A DNA stretch of 64,000 bases from Anaerolineae bacterium (lineage in GTDB: Bacteria > Chloroflexota > Anaerolineae > 4572-78 > J111). The position numbers and the translations under genes were made by a program. The stretch covers positions 205,586 through 269,585 of the forward strand of contig JAJVIM010000024.1 in assembly GCA_022071955.1 (NCBI GenBank). Direction: 5' to 3'. How positions within the stretch are numbered: position 1 is the stretch's first letter; each line of letters begins with the position of its first letter. Of this stretch, positions 42,036-50,127 are shown piece by piece. Below the pieces are notes generated by a model that did not search any database, was not told the DNA's origin, and was given only the letters and a program-made list of their open reading frames with translations.

Positions 42036-42095
42036 GGGGGGATTCGGGGGGATACCCCCCGCGCCCCCCAGTCTGTCCTGAAATTTCGAACAGAC
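42036..42095. repeat. GGGGGG-tract hairpin element, copy 1
   Basis: Six-G tracts at 42036 and 42046 pair with six-C tracts at 42055 and 42064 around loop ATA; adjacent is a GTCTGT / ACAGAC hairpin around AAATTT. It is the reverse-orientation relative of 43393-43450. It lies between the divergently facing ends of the PRTase promoter and comEA 3' end. Confidence 0.7.
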
Positions 42096-42106
42096 GCGGG
42101 GCTAAC

Positions 42107-42751
42107 TCACTCAACGGTGATGAGCGGCCTGATTTTGGCCAGCGTGGCCTCGCCGATGCCGCTCACCTGCGTAATTTCCTCGATAGACGTGAACCTGCCC
42201 GCGGTGTCGCGGTATTCAATAATCCGTTTGGCGATGGCCGGGCCGATGCCCGGCAACGTGTCCAGTTCGTCGATGGTGGCCGTGTTGAGGTTGATAACCC
42301 CGCCGGCCGGGGCTGGCTCGATGGCGTTAGCCCGGGCTTTTTCCGGCGCCGGGCCGCCCTGAATTGGCGGCGGCGGGTTGGTTTCGTCGCGGCGCGGCAC
42401 GTGGATTTGCTGCTGATCCTGTACCTCCAGCGCCAGGTTGATGCGGGTGTGGTCGGCCTCGGCGGTGAAGCCGCCGGCCGACTCAACCACATCTTTGATG
42501 ATGCTGCCCGGCGGCATAAAATAGACATCTTCGTTGGCCACCGCGCCGGTAATGTACACCCGCACCGGCCCCGGCGTAGCGGTAGGCGTGGGCTGAGTTG
42601 TGGCCGTGGCCGTGGGTTGAGGCTCAACAGTGGCAATTTCGATGGGCGGCGGGGCCGGCTGCCTCAAATAGAAAACACCCGCGCCGGTAATTGTTACCGC
42701 CGACAGCAGCCCAAATACAAGTCCCCGGTGTTGGTCGAGCCAGGTTGGCAT
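42107..42751 (-). CDS. comEA: ComEA-like helix-hairpin-helix DNA-binding protein
   Basis: 214 residues. One N-terminal membrane segment (about 10-28), a Pro/Thr linker, an SLBB domain (VRVYITGAVANEDVYFMPPG) and a C-terminal double helix-hairpin-helix (INLNTATIDELDTLPGIGPA, then VSGIGEATLAKIRPL). ComEA binds double-stranded DNA outside the membrane for natural transformation. No comEC is present nearby in the window. Start follows AAAGGAGAAAAAT. Standalone, with a heptad array upstream. Confidence 0.9.
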   Translation of the reverse strand: MPTWLDQHRGLVFGLLSAVTITGAGVFYLRQPAPPPIEIATVEPQPTATATTQPTPTATPGPVRVYITGAVANEDVYFMPPGSIIKDVVESAGGFTAEADHTRINLALEVQDQQQIHVPRRDETNPPPPIQGGPAPEKARANAIEPAPAGGVINLNTATIDELDTLPGIGPAIAKRIIEYRDTAGRFTSIEEITQVSGIGEATLAKIRPLITVE

Positions 42752-42771
42752 AATTTTTCTCCTTTGAAAAC

Positions 42772-42897
42772 AGGATTCAGGATTCAGGATTCAGGAATTG
42801 CGAATGGCGAATTGCGAATTGCGAATGGCGTTTTACGCAACACGCAACACGAACTCATAACTTAAAACTCAAAACTCAAAACTTAAAACTCGCCCAA
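42772..42897. repeat. Heptad-register repeat array, 18 contiguous units
   Basis: The cleanest example in the window: 18 consecutive 7-nt units with no slip. Unit types change in blocks: AGGATTC (three times), GCGAATT/GCGAATG (four), ACGCAAC (two), CAAAACT/TAAAACT (four or five). It lies upstream of comEA in the gap before the MazG-like gene. Confidence 0.88.
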
Positions 42898-43039
42898 CTC
42901 TCTTCATCCTTTACCCTGCTCCAACTTTATCACACCCCAGGCTCAAAAGGTGGCTCAAAATCGGGGGTAAAACCGCCCTTTTTGAAAACTCAACCTTAAA
43001 ATATACAATCAACTCAAAATACTCTTGTGAGGCAACCTA

Positions 43040-43381
43040 ATGACCGATACCCTGACCCAACTGCAAACCGCCGTCCGAGATTTTAGAGACGCCCGCGACT
43101 GGCAACAGTTCCATTCGCCCAAAAATTTGAGCATGTCAATTGCCATTGAAGCCGCCGAGCTGATGGAGCATTTTCAGTGGCTCACCACCGAGCAGGCCAG
43201 CCACCTGGCCATGCACAACGCCGCCGCCCGGCAGGCCATCGCCGAGGAGCTGGCCGATGTGCTCATTTACTGCCTCAGCCTGGCCGATACGCTCCAATTT
43301 GATGTACCCGGCCTGATTACCGACAAGCTGGCCAAAAATAACACCAAATACCCCGCGGAAAAATATCACGGCCGTTTTTAA
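43040..43381 (+). CDS. MazG-like nucleotide pyrophosphohydrolase
   Basis: 113 residues, all helical. The MazG-type metal site EAAELMEHFQW (ExxE) and ELADVLIYCLSLAD (ExxD) are intact, and the N-terminal RDARDWQQFHSPKNLSMSI is typical of small dCTPase/XTP3-like members. It hydrolyses (d)NTPs to monophosphates for nucleotide pool cleaning. The start follows GTGAGGCAACC. Standalone. Confidence 0.92.
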   Translation: MTDTLTQLQTAVRDFRDARDWQQFHSPKNLSMSIAIEAAELMEHFQWLTTEQASHLAMHNAAARQAIAEELADVLIYCLSLADTLQFDVPGLITDKLAKNNTKYPAEKYHGRF

Positions 43382-43392
43382 CGGGAATGAGA

Positions 43393-43450
43393 GTCTGCCC
43401 AAAATTTTAGGCAGACAGGGGGGAATGGGGGGACACCCCCCATTCCCCCC
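43393..43450. repeat. GGGGGG-tract hairpin element, copy 2
   Basis: GTCTGCC / GGCAGAC hairpin (43393-43416) around AAAATTTT, then a perfect 15-bp hairpin (43418-43432 and 43436-43450) with loop ACA. It starts 11 nt after the MazG-like stop codon and may also act as terminator. No gene lies in the rest of this gap. Confidence 0.75.
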
Positions 43451-43625
43451 GGCCTGCGGCGCTTCTTTTAAGATTCTGGACGCGCTCAGGGAATGATGCC
43501 CTATTGAAAAGTCAATTTTAATTTGGTACTATTGAGCAGCATTTCCAGCGTTAGTTGCAAGGTTTTTGCAACGTTGCCGTGCTACAATACCTTCAAACAC
43601 AACAGCAAACGGGTGGACATTAACA

Positions 43626-44579
43626 ATGATCGTCAAATTCTGGGGCACACGCGGCTCGATTCCCACCGGCATTACCGCGCCGCAGATTCGAGCCAAAATT
43701 CAGCAGGCGCTGGCCGGCGCGGCCGGGCTGGACCTGGCCGACGAAGCCACGCTCAACCGCTATTTGGAGCGGCTGCCCTTTACCGTGCAGGGCACGGTTG
43801 GCGGCAACACCCCCTGCATCGAAGTCCGTTCCGGCGACCAACTGCTCATCATCGATGCTGGCTCCGGCATCCGGCTGCTGGGGCTGGATTTGATGCAGCG
43901 CGGCTTTGCCGGCGGCCGGCGCCAGGCCGATATTTTGGTCACCCACACCCACTGGGATCACATTCAGGGCTGGCCGTTCTTCCCGCCGGCGTTCATCCCC
44001 GGCAACCGCTTCACTTTTCACAGCCCGTTTGCCAACCTGTTTGAGCGGCTAACCCGCCAGCAGTCGCCGGAGTTTTTTCCGGTGCCGCTCTCGTACATGA
44101 GCGCTGCGCTGGAATTTGCGCCGATCACCCCCGAACAGTGGCAGGCCATTGGCCGTTTTCGGGTGCGCGCCACCCGCGTTTCTCACCCCGGCGAAACTTA
44201 CGCCTATCGCATTGAAGATGGCCAGTCGGCGCTGGTCATCGCCACCGACTCCGAATACAAGCGGGCCGACCCCACCAGCACCGAAACCTTTGTTGACTTT
44301 TTCCACCAGGCCGACCTGCTGGTGTTTGACTCGCAATACAACCTCACCGAGGCGCTCGACAAGCCGGATTGGGGCCACAGCACGCCCATGATGGGCGCCG
44401 AGCTGGCTTACCGGGCGCATGTCAAACGGCTGGCCCTCTTTCACCACGATCCCACCAGCAGCGACGACAAAATCTGGGGCGGCAAGGAACAGGCCGAAGC
44501 CTACCTGCTGCGCCGTCACGTCCCCAGCAACGCCTGTGAAATTATGGTCGCTTTTGATGGACTGGAGCTGGAAATCTGA
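43626..44579 (+). CDS. MBL-fold metal-dependent hydrolase
   Basis: 317 residues. Starts with MIVKFWGTRGSIPTGI, typical of phosphodiesterase/RNase Z-like MBL proteins, then the metal motif VTHTHWDHIQG (HxHxDH, about 114), VSHPGETYAYRIE, ATDSEYKR and a late ALFHHDP His. It probably cleaves a phosphodiester or related bond; substrate unknown. The TGA stop overlaps the start ATG of the four-GAF kinase by one base (TGATG), so the hydrolase is coupled to the signalling genes. Confidence 0.86.
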   Translation: MIVKFWGTRGSIPTGITAPQIRAKIQQALAGAAGLDLADEATLNRYLERLPFTVQGTVGGNTPCIEVRSGDQLLIIDAGSGIRLLGLDLMQRGFAGGRRQADILVTHTHWDHIQGWPFFPPAFIPGNRFTFHSPFANLFERLTRQQSPEFFPVPLSYMSAALEFAPITPEQWQAIGRFRVRATRVSHPGETYAYRIEDGQSALVIATDSEYKRADPTSTETFVDFFHQADLLVFDSQYNLTEALDKPDWGHSTPMMGAELAYRAHVKRLALFHHDPTSSDDKIWGGKEQAEAYLLRRHVPSNACEIMVAFDGLELEI

Positions 44580-47359
44580 TGGAACCCGCCGCGACCGCCC
44601 CGGAAACCAATCTGACTGTGGAACGGCTGAAAAGCCTGTACGAACTCATCCGCCGCATGAATTCGGTGTACGAGCTGCCGGAACTGCTGGAATTTGTGGT
44701 GGACCGGGCGCTCAATTTGGCCGGCGGGCGGCGCGGGCTGCTGCTGCTCAACAACAGCGACGAACTCACCCCGCACAACGTGGCCGTTGTCCGCGGCGAA
44801 TCGCTGGATATTGACGATTTGGAGCGGGTTCAAAAATTTATCAGCACCACCGTCATCGCCGATGTGCTCAAAAAAGGCGAAGCCCGGCTGGTGCTCGATT
44901 TGCCCTCGGACGCCCGCTACGAAGGCCAGGCCCAAAACACGCTCAAATTCAAACAGGTGCGCTCGGTGCTGGCTGTGCCGCTCCGGGCCGAATCGCAGCA
45001 GGTGGGGCTGCTCTACATCGATCATCCCCGCAAAGCGGCTTTTGGGCAGGATGAGCTGGACTTTCTCAACGCCTTTGCCAACCAGGCCGCGCTGGCCATC
45101 AATCGGGCCAGAACCCATCGCCGCCAGGTTGAAGAGCTGACTCTGCTCAACGAGCTGAGCCGCAGCGTGGTGAAAGTGCTGGATTTGAACGAGGTACTCA
45201 CCCGGATTGTGGCCGAAGTCAGCCGGATTTTGGATGTTGAAGCCAGCTCGGTGCTGCTGCTGGATGAGGAAAGCGGCGAGTTAGTCTTTTCGACGGCGGT
45301 GCAAAACGGCCGCCGGCTGAATATTTCCACCCGGCTCAAAAAAGAGCAGGGGATTGCCGGCTGGGTAATGGCCCACGGCCAGCCCATATTTGTGAACGAT
45401 GTTCGGCACGAAACGCGCTGGTTTGGCGAGGTGAAACCGGGGTTTGAAACCCATTCGCTGCTATGCGTGCCGCTGCACATGGACGGCCGCTCGGTGGGAG
45501 TGCTGGAAGCGCTCAACAAAAAGGGGCCGGGCGGCTTTAACAACGGCGATATTACCCTGCTGTCGGCTTTTGCCGCCTCGGCCACAATTGCCATTGAAAA
45601 CGCGCGCCTGTTTCAGGAGGCGCGGCAGGCGCGCCAGTTGCGGGCGCTCAACGACATCGCCATGAAGCTGAGCAGCACGCTCGATTTGAACACCATTTTG
45701 GATGAGGGGCTGGCCCAACTGCTAACGGTGCTCAAAGCCGAAGCCGGCGCGGTGCTGCTTTCAAACCCGCAGGCGCAAACCGATGTGTTGTCGGTGCAGC
45801 TTGGCCCGGAGGCGGCGCTCGATGAAAGCCGGCAGGCGCGGCAAACCGAGGCGCTGGCCGGGCTGGCAAGCTGGCTGCTGGAGCAGTCCATCGACGAGCT
45901 TGGCGCGGCTAACCTGTTTGTGTTCGATGCCGCTCACCCGGTCGCACCGGCGCAGGCGGCTATTTTTGCCCGGGCCGGCGTGGCCGCGCTGGCTATGACT
46001 CCGCTGGAAGTAGGCGGGGTGGTGGCGGGCGGGCTGGTAGTGGCCGGCGTGCAGCCGCACACCTTTAGCCTTGAAGAAACCAGCCTGCTGGGCAGCGTGG
46101 CCCGGATTATGGGACTGGCCGCGCAAAACGCCATCAATTACATGCAGGTGCAGGCCCAAACCGGCCACCTCAAATACCTCAACGAAATTGGCAGCATGCT
46201 CACCCGCAGCCTCGATAAAGACAGCGTGCTCAAAGTGATCATCGAAGGCGTCAACAGCCTGCTCCAAACCGAGCTGACGTCGGTCTTTTTAATTGACGAC
46301 GCCAGCAACGAGCTGGTGCTGCGTTACACCACCAAAGGCAACGCCGATATTCGACTGCCCGCGCCGTGGCAGGGTATTGCCGGTTGGGTGGCCAGCCACG
46401 ACGAACCGGCGCTGGTGAACAATACCCACGATGACCCGCGCCACCTGCGCCAGATTGCCATCGACACCGGCTACCAGGCCGATTCGATTTTGTGCGTGCC
46501 GCTGAAGGTAGAGGGGCGAGTCATCGGCGTGGTGGAGGTGCTCAATAAAACCGGCGGTCAGCAATTTACCACCTACCACCAATCGCTGCTGCTGGAGTTG
46601 AGCCGTTGGGCGGCCATTGCCCTGCACAACGCCCGCCTGTTCGACGAGCGCATTCAGGCTTACGAGCGCCTCAACGCCGAGCAACAGCGGCGCGTGGTCG
46701 CCGAAACCCGTGGCGCGATGGCGGCGGTAATTTTGGATATGGCCCACACCATGAATAACGTGGTCGGCGCAATCCGGGCCTGGGCGCTGGCGCTGGAGTA
46801 CGCCGCCGACGACACGCCCGCCGCGCCGCTGGCCGGCCATCGCAAAGTGATCAAACAGATCCGGCAAAATACCGAGGAGGCGCTCAAATTGATGGGCACC
46901 ATGACCGGCCCGCTGGAACAGGTTGAAGTGACGGCGGTGGAGGTGCATCGGTGTTTGGATGCGGCGGTGCAAAGCTGCTGGTGGCCGGATAATGTAACCC
47001 ACGCCAAAAATTACGAACCGCAGTTGCCGCCGGTGGAGGCCAACCCCGAGCGGCTGGAGGCGGTATTTCACAACCTCATTTCCAATGCGGTGCAGGCGTT
47101 GGGCCAAACCGGCGGCCGGGTTGAGCTGGCCACCCGTCACGCTGGCGGTCAGGTGGAGATCATCATCGCCGATAACGGGCCGGGCATCCCGCCGGAATTG
47201 CAGCGGCGGGTGTTCAACCCCGGTGTGTCCGGTAAAGATGGCAGTTTGGGCATCGGCCTGTGGCTGGTGGAAACATTTGTGCACCAGTTCAACGGGCGGA
47301 TCAGTTTTGTCAGCGGGCCAACCGGCACTACTTTCACGGTTAGCCTGCCGGCGTTATAA
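44579..47359 (+). CDS. Multi-GAF sensor histidine kinase
   Basis: 926 residues, no membrane segment. Four GAF domains in tandem (about 30-185, 195-345, 360-520, 540-700; GAF cores such as SILCVPLKVEGRVIGVVEVL) precede a phospho-acceptor helix with His in DMAHTMNNVVGAIRAW (about 724) and an ATPase domain (about 815-926) with NLISNAVQAL, DNGPGIPPEL and GSLGIGLWLV. The H-box has TMNN instead of the usual E-N-P core. Signals are probably small ligands or cyclic nucleotides. The presumed target is the two-receiver BTAD regulator downstream, separated by a triple-hairpin repeat. Confidence 0.87.
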   Translation: MEPAATAPETNLTVERLKSLYELIRRMNSVYELPELLEFVVDRALNLAGGRRGLLLLNNSDELTPHNVAVVRGESLDIDDLERVQKFISTTVIADVLKKGEARLVLDLPSDARYEGQAQNTLKFKQVRSVLAVPLRAESQQVGLLYIDHPRKAAFGQDELDFLNAFANQAALAINRARTHRRQVEELTLLNELSRSVVKVLDLNEVLTRIVAEVSRILDVEASSVLLLDEESGELVFSTAVQNGRRLNISTRLKKEQGIAGWVMAHGQPIFVNDVRHETRWFGEVKPGFETHSLLCVPLHMDGRSVGVLEALNKKGPGGFNNGDITLLSAFAASATIAIENARLFQEARQARQLRALNDIAMKLSSTLDLNTILDEGLAQLLTVLKAEAGAVLLSNPQAQTDVLSVQLGPEAALDESRQARQTEALAGLASWLLEQSIDELGAANLFVFDAAHPVAPAQAAIFARAGVAALAMTPLEVGGVVAGGLVVAGVQPHTFSLEETSLLGSVARIMGLAAQNAINYMQVQAQTGHLKYLNEIGSMLTRSLDKDSVLKVIIEGVNSLLQTELTSVFLIDDASNELVLRYTTKGNADIRLPAPWQGIAGWVASHDEPALVNNTHDDPRHLRQIAIDTGYQADSILCVPLKVEGRVIGVVEVLNKTGGQQFTTYHQSLLLELSRWAAIALHNARLFDERIQAYERLNAEQQRRVVAETRGAMAAVILDMAHTMNNVVGAIRAWALALEYAADDTPAAPLAGHRKVIKQIRQNTEEALKLMGTMTGPLEQVEVTAVEVHRCLDAAVQSCWWPDNVTHAKNYEPQLPPVEANPERLEAVFHNLISNAVQALGQTGGRVELATRHAGGQVEIIIADNGPGIPPELQRRVFNPGVSGKDGSLGIGLWLVETFVHQFNGRISFVSGPTGTTFTVSLPAL

Positions 47360-47363
47360 AACT

Positions 47364-47503
47364 CTCATCCCCATCCCCCTGACCCCCTTCCCCAAGGAAG
47401 GGGGAATATTGAATGCGTGTTGGCGGCGCAGCACAGCTGCGCCGCCAACACGCGAATGCGAACCCCCTCCCCCAATTTTGGGGGAGGGGGCAGGGGGTGG
47501 GGG
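47364..47503. repeat. Triple-hairpin repetitive element, copy C
   Basis: Left C/G hairpin CCCCCTTCCCC-type, perfect central hairpin with 18-bp arms (47415-47432 and 47436-47453) and loop ACA, right hairpin CCCCCTCCCCC / GGGGGAGGGGG followed by CAGGGGGTGGGGG. Same dimensions as copies A and B. It begins a few bases after the kinase stop. Confidence 0.82.
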
Positions 47504-47552
47504 CTTTTGCAACATCTCTTGGGGAAAAGGGATTTCTGATTAGGAGCTAACG

Positions 47553-49205
47553 ATGAACAATATTCTGGTAGTTGAAGACCGGGCCGATTGGCAGGATATT
47601 TTGTGCACTACGCTCGCCCAGCACGGGTACAGCCCGCTCTCGGCGATGTCGTATGCTGAGGCGGTAGCCGCGCTCGATAGCAGCCGGTTTGCGCTGGCCG
47701 TGATTGACCCGGTGCTGGACATGGCCAACCGCTTCAACCGCGATGGCCTGAGCGTGATCCAGCGCATCCGCGATACCCAGCCGCACCTGCCGGTTATTAT
47801 TTTGACCGGCTCGCTGACCCACGATATGGAAATTACCCTGACCCAGCTTTATCCCGGCGCGCCCGTCCTGTTCAAAGAACGGTGGGACTCGCGCCAGTTT
47901 AGCCAGTTGGTTGACCAGTTGGCAGGCCAGCAGCAGCCAACCCTCCCGGCGCAACCGGCGCAACCCGCCCCGTTGGCGGGGTCGCTGCCGGAACCGCCCC
48001 CGGCCAGTATGGCGCTCGGCCGGCCGCGGGTGCTGCTGGTAGAAAACCGGCCAGACTGGCAGGAAATTGTGGTTGACGTGCTCAATAACGCCGGTTATTT
48101 TTGGCGCGCGGCGGGCAGCGCTCAGGCCGCCCTCAATGAGCTGGACAAAGAGGGCTTTCATCTGGTGATTCTGGATTTGAAACTGCAGCAGGCCAGCCTG
48201 CCGCTTCGCTCCACCGAAGGCTGGCTGCTGCTCGATTATCTGGTTGAGCGCCACCCCAAAACCAAAGTGCTCATCCTCAGCGGCCGGGCCACCCCCACCG
48301 ACGTGGCCGACCTGCTGACCCAATATCCGGTCATCGGCTTTATTGAAAAGAAGAACTTTTCACCGCAGGCCATTCTCGATGCCGTAAAGCAGGCCAGCCG
48401 CGCTCCCGGCCTGCGGCTGCAAACGCTGGGGCAGTTTCAAATCTGGCGCGATGGCCAGCCCATCGGTATTTGGGAGCGGCCGCAAGCCGAAACGGTGGTC
48501 AAATTGCTGCTGGTGCGCCGGGCGCGCGGCGAACGGGCCGTGGCCGCCGACGAGTTGATCACCCGCCTCTGGCCCGACGCCGACGAAGAGAGTGGCCGCA
48601 AAAAATTGCTGCCGCTCATCAGCAACGCCCGCCGCACGCTGGAGCCGGACATCGAACCGCGCGACTCGAATTTTATTGTGCGCTGCGCCACCGGCTACTA
48701 TTTTGATATTGGCGAAACCGTCAGTTGGGATTTGCTCAGCTTTCGCGAGCACGGGCGGGTTGGCGCGCAGTTGGTTCGGGAAGAACGCTGGGCCGAGGCC
48801 GTTGCCGCGCTGGAGAAAGGGCGCGAGCTGTACCACGGCGATTTTTTGGTGGAAGACCGCTACGCCGATTGGGCCATCGACATCCGGCGGGAGGTAACCA
48901 CCGATTACTGCCAGCCCCTCACCAACCTGGCCGATGCCTACGCCGCGCAGGGGCAGTACGCCGCGGCCATCGGCGCCTGCCGCGAGGCGCTGGCCAAAGA
49001 CCCGCTGCTGGAGAGCATTTATCGCCGCTTGATGCGCTTTCATTATTGCAGTGGTGAAAAAGGGCAGGCGCTCAAAGTGTACCGCGACTGCCTGACTTTG
49101 TTTGAGGAGCTGTTTGGCGAAAGCCCCACCCCGGCCACCCGGCAGTTGCAGCAGGCCATCGCCAATGATGAGCCGATCGATTGCCGGAGCGGCGGCCGCG
49201 AATAA
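47553..49205 (+). CDS. Response regulator with two receiver domains and BTAD-type output
   Basis: 550 residues. Receiver 1 (about 1-125: ILVVEDRADW, phospho-Asp in LAVIDPVLD, TGSLTHD) and receiver 2 (about 150-285: VLLVENRPDW, LVILDLKLQ, ILSGRA) precede a winged-helix domain (LQTLGQFQIWRDGQPIG) and a TPR-like bacterial transcriptional activator domain (about 390-540: LYHGDFLVEDRYADW, REALAKDPLLESIYRRLM). This is a SARP/AfsR-like DNA-binding output. Receiver 2 has Glu-Asn instead of two acids. Presumed partner of the four-GAF kinase upstream. Confidence 0.86.
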   Translation: MNNILVVEDRADWQDILCTTLAQHGYSPLSAMSYAEAVAALDSSRFALAVIDPVLDMANRFNRDGLSVIQRIRDTQPHLPVIILTGSLTHDMEITLTQLYPGAPVLFKERWDSRQFSQLVDQLAGQQQPTLPAQPAQPAPLAGSLPEPPPASMALGRPRVLLVENRPDWQEIVVDVLNNAGYFWRAAGSAQAALNELDKEGFHLVILDLKLQQASLPLRSTEGWLLLDYLVERHPKTKVLILSGRATPTDVADLLTQYPVIGFIEKKNFSPQAILDAVKQASRAPGLRLQTLGQFQIWRDGQPIGIWERPQAETVVKLLLVRRARGERAVAADELITRLWPDADEESGRKKLLPLISNARRTLEPDIEPRDSNFIVRCATGYYFDIGETVSWDLLSFREHGRVGAQLVREERWAEAVAALEKGRELYHGDFLVEDRYADWAIDIRREVTTDYCQPLTNLADAYAAQGQYAAAIGACREALAKDPLLESIYRRLMRFHYCSGEKGQALKVYRDCLTLFEELFGESPTPATRQLQQAIANDEPIDCRSGGRE

Positions 49206-49245
49206 TATTGGCAGACTGCGCCCAATTAACCTATAATTCCCCACT

Positions 49246-49986
49246 ATGACCAACTCAATTATTCAGGTGGAAAACCTGCACAAAAGTTATTTGATGGGCC
49301 GCGAGGCGGTGCCCGCCCTGCGCGGCGTTTCCATAAATGTGGCCCGCGGCGAAATGCTGTGCCTGATGGGGCCGAGCGGCTCCGGCAAAACCACGCTGCT
49401 CAATTTGCTCGGCGGGCTGGATGAACCGGGGCGCGGCCACATCACCATTGACGGCGAAAATGTGGTCTCGATGAAAGAGGAGCAGTTGGCCCAACTGCGG
49501 CTGCGCAAACTGGGCTACGTGTTTCAAACGTTCAACCTGCTCAATAATTTTACCGCCTTTGAAAACGTGGAAGCGCCGATGGTGCTGGCCGGCAAATATC
49601 GCCGCCGCGAGCGCAAAATCCGGGTCACATTGCTGCTGGAACAGGTGGGCCTGTCCGACCGGATGGATCACTACCCCAGCGAGCTGTCCGGCGGGCAACA
49701 GCAGCGAGTGGCCATTGCCCGCGCGCTGGCTAACGACCCGCCCATTGTGATTGGCGATGAAATGACCGGCGACCTCGACTCGGAGACGGGTTTTGAGGTG
49801 ATGCGGCTGGTGCGCCAGCTCAATCAGGAGCACGAAAAAACCGTCATTTTTGTTACCCACGATCCGCGTATGGCAGAATTTGCCGACCGGGTGATTTATA
49901 TGCTCGATGGGAAAATTGACCGCGAGGAGCGGTTTAACGGCCACGGCCCGGTGCAGAAGTCGGCGCTGGTGCATGCGGCAAAATGA
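49246..49986 (+). CDS. ABC transporter ATP-binding protein (LolD/MacB type)
   Basis: 246 residues. Walker A GPSGSGKTTL, Q loop GYVFQTFNLLNNFTAFENVE, signature LSGGQQQRVA, Walker B PIVIGDEMTGDLD, H-loop VTHDPR. The family (LolD/MacB/FtsE-like) works with a separate FtsX-like permease, but none is adjacent: a heptad array follows directly and the next gene is convergent. The permease must be elsewhere, or the gene is orphaned. The regulator upstream is 40 nt away. Confidence 0.9.
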   Translation: MTNSIIQVENLHKSYLMGREAVPALRGVSINVARGEMLCLMGPSGSGKTTLLNLLGGLDEPGRGHITIDGENVVSMKEEQLAQLRLRKLGYVFQTFNLLNNFTAFENVEAPMVLAGKYRRRERKIRVTLLLEQVGLSDRMDHYPSELSGGQQQRVAIARALANDPPIVIGDEMTGDLDSETGFEVMRLVRQLNQEHEKTVIFVTHDPRMAEFADRVIYMLDGKIDREERFNGHGPVQKSALVHAAK

Positions 49987-50112
49987 ATTGCGAATTGCGA
50001 ATGAGCGAGTCTGCGGGTAGCGGGTGGCAGGTAGCTGGTTACGCAACACGCAACACGAACTCAGAGCCAAAGGCCCCCTATGGGAAACTCAAAACTCCTC
50101 ACTCCTGCACCC
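49987..50112. repeat. Heptad-register repeat array after the ABC ATPase
   Basis: Begins at the base after the TGA stop and parses into 18 contiguous 7-nt units: ATTCGGA-like, then GGGTAGC, GGGTGGC, AGGTAGC, then GCAACAC twice, then AAACTCA, AAACTCC, TCACTCC. 50049-50089 is the reverse-orientation copy of the module at 16.5 and 34.0 kb. Confidence 0.85.
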
Positions 50113-50127
50113 CTGTAACCGTCAGCC

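Noticed and set aside
42772..42897. CRISPR array in the repeat regions
   Set aside because: Units are 7 nt, contiguous and drifting, with no spacers, and no cas genes are seen.
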